Assembly (NCBI GenBank): GCA_017516785.1 | Contig: JAFXAV010000006.1 | Location: forward strand, 1-15,235 | DNA from: Oscillospiraceae bacterium | GTDB lineage: Bacteria > Bacillota_A > Clostridia > Oscillospirales > Oscillospiraceae | DNA: 15,235 bases | Reading direction: 5' to 3' | Part shown: positions 12,771-15,235 of the stretch, in pieces | Layout: each line of letters opens with the position of its first letter | Position numbering within the stretch: position 1 is the stretch's first letter | Translations under genes and position numbers: made by a program | Notes under the pieces: generated by a model | Databases searched by the model: none | What the model was told of the DNA's origin: nothing | What the model saw: the letters and a program-made list of their open reading frames with translations, nothing else

Positions 12771-13268
12771 ATGAAGCTCCAATATATTGATGCAGGTGAA
12801 ATCGTCACCACCCACGGTATCAAGGGTGAGATGAAGGTTCTGCCTTGGGTGGATGACCCGGAAGTTCTGTGCGAATTTGACCGTGTCCGCATCGACGGCA
12901 GAGAGTATGCCATCGAAGAGTGCCGGATTCAGAAGACCTGCAATCTGCTGAAGCTCCGGAGTATCGACACCATGGAAGATGCCCAGGCCATGAGGGGCAA
13001 GACCGTTCAGCTGTACCGCGAGGATATCGATGATGAAGTGATCTTCGCTGCCGAGCTGATCGGTGTGGAAGTTTTCTGCAACGGCGAACTGCTGGGACAG
13101 ATCCGCGATGTGCTGGATTATCCCGGAAACTCCGTGTATGTGGTCAAGGGTCCCGGCAAGGTTGAATACATGATCCCCGCCGTCAACGAGTTCATTCTCT
13201 CCACCGATCTGGAGAAGAACGAGATGCAGGTCAAGATCATTGAGGGTATGAGAAGCGATGAGGATTGA
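12771..13268 (+). CDS. rimM: 16S rRNA processing factor RimM
   Basis: RimM helps mature the 3' domain (head) of the 30S subunit and binds S19. The 165-residue product opens YIDAGEIVTTHGIKGEMKV, the RimM N-terminal signature. The C-terminal part, from about residue 90 (AELIGVEVFCNGELLGQIRD and YVVKGPGKVEYMIPAVNEFI), is the PRC-barrel domain. ATG 12771 follows AGGAGG by 7-8 bases; the longer frame from 12720 crosses the preceding hairpin and is rejected. The 3' end overlaps trmD by 11 bases, so the two are translationally coupled, as in most bacteria. Confidence 0.95.
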   Translation: MKLQYIDAGEIVTTHGIKGEMKVLPWVDDPEVLCEFDRVRIDGREYAIEECRIQKTCNLLKLRSIDTMEDAQAMRGKTVQLYREDIDDEVIFAAELIGVEVFCNGELLGQIRDVLDYPGNSVYVVKGPGKVEYMIPAVNEFILSTDLEKNEMQVKIIEGMRSDED

Positions 13269-14010
13269 TATTATGACCCTCTTCCCGGAAACTCTGGGTG
13301 ATGTGCTGAGCGAGAGCATTCTGGGCAGAGCCCAGGAGCGCGGCTACATCAGTATCGAGGCCCATCAGATCCGGGATTATACTTCCAACAAGCAGAATCA
13401 GGTGGACGACTACCCCTATGGCGGCGGCCGGGGCGCTGTGATGCAGGCAGATCCCCTGTACCGCTGTTGGGAAGCCATCTGCGACCAGGCTGGTGGCCCG
13501 GTCCATACCATCTATATGTCCCCCTGCGGCAATACCTTCAAGCAGGCCGACGCCATCCGTCTGAGCAAGATGGACAACATTGTCATCGTCTGCGGCCACT
13601 ATGAGGGCATCGACCAGCGATTCATCGACGAGTGCGTGGATGAAGAGATCAGTTTGGGCGATTTCGTCCTCACCGGCGGTGAGATTGCCGCCATGGCGGT
13701 TACTGATGCAGTCTGCCGCATGGTGCCCGGCGTTCTGGCTGACCCGGAGTGCTTCGAGGATGAAAGCCATTTCAACGGTCTGCTGGAATATCCCCAGTAC
13801 AGCCGCCCTGCCGTGTGGCACGGCCGGGAAGTGCCTCAGATTCTGCTCTCCGGCAACCATGAAAAGGTGCGCCAGTGGAGAAGAAAGCAGTCCCTGCGCC
13901 GCACCAGAGAGCGCAGACCCGATATGTATGCCAAGCTGGACCTTTCCTCCAAGCAGGACAAAAAGCTCCTGAAGGAAATGGCAGAAGAGGATAAAGCTGC
14001 GCAGGATTGA
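13258..14010 (+). CDS. trmD: tRNA (guanine37-N1)-methyltransferase TrmD
   Basis: TrmD (250 residues) methylates G37 of tRNAs using S-adenosylmethionine bound in a trefoil knot, preventing +1 frameshifts. MRIDIMTLFPE opens the protein. GGGRGAVMQADPL (residues 55-67) is the family glycine motif, usually G-M-V-M rather than the A-V-M seen here. GHYEGIDQRF (113-122) and SLGDFVLTGGE (132-142) form the knot. The catalytic Asp region is FEDESHFNGLLEYPQY (166-181), D168 being the likely general base. It starts inside the rimM 3' end. A strong terminator follows; rplS, often next in this operon, is absent. Confidence 0.96.
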   Translation: MRIDIMTLFPETLGDVLSESILGRAQERGYISIEAHQIRDYTSNKQNQVDDYPYGGGRGAVMQADPLYRCWEAICDQAGGPVHTIYMSPCGNTFKQADAIRLSKMDNIVIVCGHYEGIDQRFIDECVDEEISLGDFVLTGGEIAAMAVTDAVCRMVPGVLADPECFEDESHFNGLLEYPQYSRPAVWHGREVPQILLSGNHEKVRQWRRKQSLRRTRERRPDMYAKLDLSSKQDKKLLKEMAEEDKAAQD

Positions 14011-14015
14011 GTTTT

Positions 14016-14050
14016 ACACCCACCGAGAACTCGGTGGGTGTTGCTTTTTT
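14016..14050 (+). terminator. Terminator of the ffh-trmD operon
   Basis: ACACCCACCGAG (14016-14027) pairs with CTCGGTGGGTGT (14030-14041), a 12-bp perfect arm match, followed by TGC and six Ts. Confidence 0.92.
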
Positions 14051-14090
14051 ATCCACAGGACGGTAGAATGAACATAAGGAGGGGATGTAT

Positions 14091-14252
14091 TTGCAAAATA
14101 TAGATCCGATTGCGTTACTTCGATTGTTGAGAGCCGGTGAAGCAGTTTCTTGCCCGAAATGTGGTGAGGGTAAAATTGTAACCCCTTATGATTCCAAAAC
14201 AGCTCGCTTCTTTTGCTGTGACAAATGTGATTTAATGATAAATATCGATTAA
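14091..14252 (+). CDS. 53-residue zinc-ribbon protein with TTG start
   Basis: This short ORF reads (from TTG) MQNIDPIALLRLLRAGEAVS, then CPKCGEGKIVTPYDSK, TARFFCCDKCDLMINID. Two cysteine pairs, CPKC and CDKC, suit a zinc ribbon, with an N-terminal helix. TTG 14091 is preferred because AGGAGG (14077-14082) is 8 bases upstream. An ATG at 14085 (55 residues) directly abuts that Shine-Dalgarno. Third positions look more AT-rich than in the neighbours, possibly a sign of recent transfer. No family name is certain; short ribbons of this kind are common in Clostridia. It lies alone between the trmD terminator and the sirtuin gene. Confidence 0.7.
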   Translation: MQNIDPIALLRLLRAGEAVSCPKCGEGKIVTPYDSKTARFFCCDKCDLMINID

Positions 14253-14346
14253 CCCGGAACTAATTATTGAAAGCTGGTTTTTCTGCATCATTTTGGTTTA
14301 ATAATATGTTTATGTGTTATGCCATAATCTAAGAGGAGGGCTTGGC

Positions 14347-15060
14347 ATGGACAAACTGGAAACCTTGAAGCGATGGATTTCTGAGAGCAAGCGCATTGTT
14401 TTCTTCGGCGGCGCGGGTGTCAGTACGGAATCGGGAATCCCGGATTTCCGCAGTGTGGACGGCCTGTACAATCAGAAATTCGACTATCCCCCGGAGACCA
14501 TCATCAGCCACAGCTTTTATGAGCGAAAGCCTGAATATTTCTTCCGGTTCTACCGGGAAAAGATGCTGCCCTTAGGGTTCGAACCCAACATCACCCACAA
14601 AGTGCTTGCCAAATGGGAGCAGCAGGGAAAGCTCTCTGCTGTGGTGACTCAGAATATCGACGGTCTGCATCAGAAGGCGGGCAGCAAGAAGGTTTACGAG
14701 CTTCACGGCTCTGTCCTTCGGAATTACTGCGTCCGTTGCGGCAAATTCTATCCTGCGGAGTTCGTCAAGGACTGCGAGGGCGTTCCCAAGTGCAGCTGCG
14801 GCGGCACGGTGAAGCCGGATGTGGTGCTTTACGAAGAGGGACTGGACCAGTCCACCATCGAAAAGAGTATCCGGGCAATCTGGCAGGCGGACCTTCTGAT
14901 TGTGGCAGGTACCAGTCTGACGGTGTATCCTGCAGCAGGCCTCATCAACTATTATCAGGGCAGCCGCCTGGTGCTGATCAACCGGGACGAAACGCCCTAT
15001 GACCGCCATGCGGATCTGGTGTTCCACGAAAGCCTGGGCTCGATTTTTTCACGACTGTAA
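14347..15060 (+). CDS. cobB: Sir2-family NAD-dependent protein deacylase
   Basis: This 237-residue sirtuin removes acyl groups from protein lysines using NAD+, yielding nicotinamide and O-acyl-ADP-ribose. GGAGVSTESGIPDFRS (residues 21-36) and TQNIDGLH (101-108) bind NAD; H120 in YELHGS is catalytic. The zinc is held by C128, C131, C149 and C151 (only one residue between the last two). GTSLTVYPAAGL (188-199) closes the pocket. In the FYREK segment (68-72) the class III Y-x-x-R desuccinylase signature reads Y-x-x-K, so deacetylase activity is more likely; this is inference. ATG 14347 follows GAGGAGGG; the longer frame from 14314 lacks such a site. No clear promoter was seen upstream. Confidence 0.93.
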   Translation: MDKLETLKRWISESKRIVFFGGAGVSTESGIPDFRSVDGLYNQKFDYPPETIISHSFYERKPEYFFRFYREKMLPLGFEPNITHKVLAKWEQQGKLSAVVTQNIDGLHQKAGSKKVYELHGSVLRNYCVRCGKFYPAEFVKDCEGVPKCSCGGTVKPDVVLYEEGLDQSTIEKSIRAIWQADLLIVAGTSLTVYPAAGLINYYQGSRLVLINRDETPYDRHADLVFHESLGSIFSRL

Positions 15061-15066
15061 AAAAGA

Positions 15067-15094
15067 AACCCGGAAGATGAAAGTCTTCCGGGTT
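15067..15094 (+). terminator. Terminator after the sirtuin gene, likely bidirectional
   Basis: AACCCGGAAGA (15067-15077) pairs with TCTTCCGGGTT (15084-15094) around a 6-base loop. The plus-strand tail (ATTGTTGT) is only partly T-rich. On the minus strand the stem is followed by TCTTTTTT, so it would also stop transcription leaving the mobile element leftwards. Confidence 0.8.
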
Positions 15095-15111
15095 ATTGTT
15101 GTCTAAAGAAT

Positions 15112-15235
15112 ACCACCTGCTATGCAGGTGGTGCAAAAAAGTTATACTTATGCGTAGAAAAAGGAAACCTCCGATGATAGAGTTGTAAGAAGGTTCGGCA
15201 ACCGCTTACAAACAAGATCAATGGAGGTTATCCAA
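15112..15235 (+). mobile_element. Left end of a probable IS200/IS605-type element (cut by window)
   Basis: ACCACCTGC (15112-15120) and GCAGGTGGT (15124-15132) form a perfect 9-bp palindrome with a 3-base loop. About 90 bases of non-coding leader follow, ending in a Shine-Dalgarno just before the right edge. Single-strand IS200/IS605 elements have such an imperfect or perfect subterminal palindrome and a structured leader before tnpA. The exact left boundary is not determined and may lie between 15095 and 15111. The presumed transposase is outside the window, so the family call is inference. Confidence 0.65.
15166..15229 (+). promoter_or_regulatory. Leader hairpin trapping the presumed tnpA ribosome binding site
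   Basis: AACCTCCG-A-TGAT (15166-15178) pairs with ATCA-A-TGGAGGTT (15217-15229). Nested inside are TTGTAAG/CTTACAA (15183-15189 with 15205-15211) and GGTT/AACC (15192-15195 with 15200-15203) capped by CGGC. The only Shine-Dalgarno, GGAGGTT at 15223-15229, is fully within the outer stem. In IS200 a comparable leader structure is known to repress transposase translation. Confidence 0.75.

Noticed and set aside
15112..15132. Palindrome as a second sirtuin terminator
   Set aside because: It is followed by A-rich rather than T-rich sequence on the plus strand, and a good terminator hairpin already lies at 15067-15094.

Overview
The window reads as chromosomal sequence from a Clostridia-type Bacillota, probably an Oscillospirales/Ruminococcaceae relative. 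The evidence is the L13-S9 pair, the order ylxM-ffh-rpsP-khpA-rimM-trmD, strong AGGAGG ribosome binding sites, and near-consensus TTGACA/TATAAT promoters, several with extended -10 elements. The species assignment is inference. Coding is dense and mostly housekeeping. No intergenic stretch exceeds 300 bases; the longest, about 230 bases, lies between rplM and ttcA.

Layout. 1-617 (minus): start of rpsI, rplM, and a leader and promoter for the pair. 736-1928 (plus): a TtcA-type tRNA thiolase overlapping a GNAT acetyltransferase, closed by a strong terminator. 2014-3806 (plus): a membrane-anchored XRE regulator, a promoter with an operator-like dyad, an unrecognised multi-pass membrane protein with a Cys/His cluster, and a small tail-anchored protein whose ribosome binding site lies inside a long hairpin. 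3859-4824 (plus): a tRNA-dihydrouridine synthase with its own promoter and terminator. 4877-8398 (minus): a tightly overlapping znuA-znuC-znuB-type metal uptake operon ending in trmO, then a terminator and a small two-helix membrane protein. 8401-9556 (minus): a small conserved hypothetical and a zinc-ribbon/transmembrane/LRR surface protein. 9660-10298 (plus): a divergent GNAT gene. 10368-14050 (plus): the SRP/ribosome/tRNA operon. 14091-15060 (plus): a 53-residue zinc-ribbon ORF with a TTG start, and a Sir2 deacylase. From about 15100 to the window edge: what looks like the left end of an IS200/IS605-type element, with a subterminal palindrome and a leader hairpin that traps the presumed transposase ribosome binding site just before the sequence stops.

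Functional theme. Five genes act on tRNA or its modification (ttcA, dus, trmO, trmD) or on rRNA processing (rimM), interleaved with ribosomal proteins and SRP. Two independent loci (3508-3552 and 15166-15229) place a Shine-Dalgarno sequence in the 3' arm of a long hairpin. No CRISPR array, phage module, toxin-antitoxin system, rRNA or tRNA gene was seen. I found no convincing new multi-gene system. The most interesting items are the regulatory RNA structures, the membrane-regulator/membrane-protein pair at 2014-3499, and the mobile-element edge.
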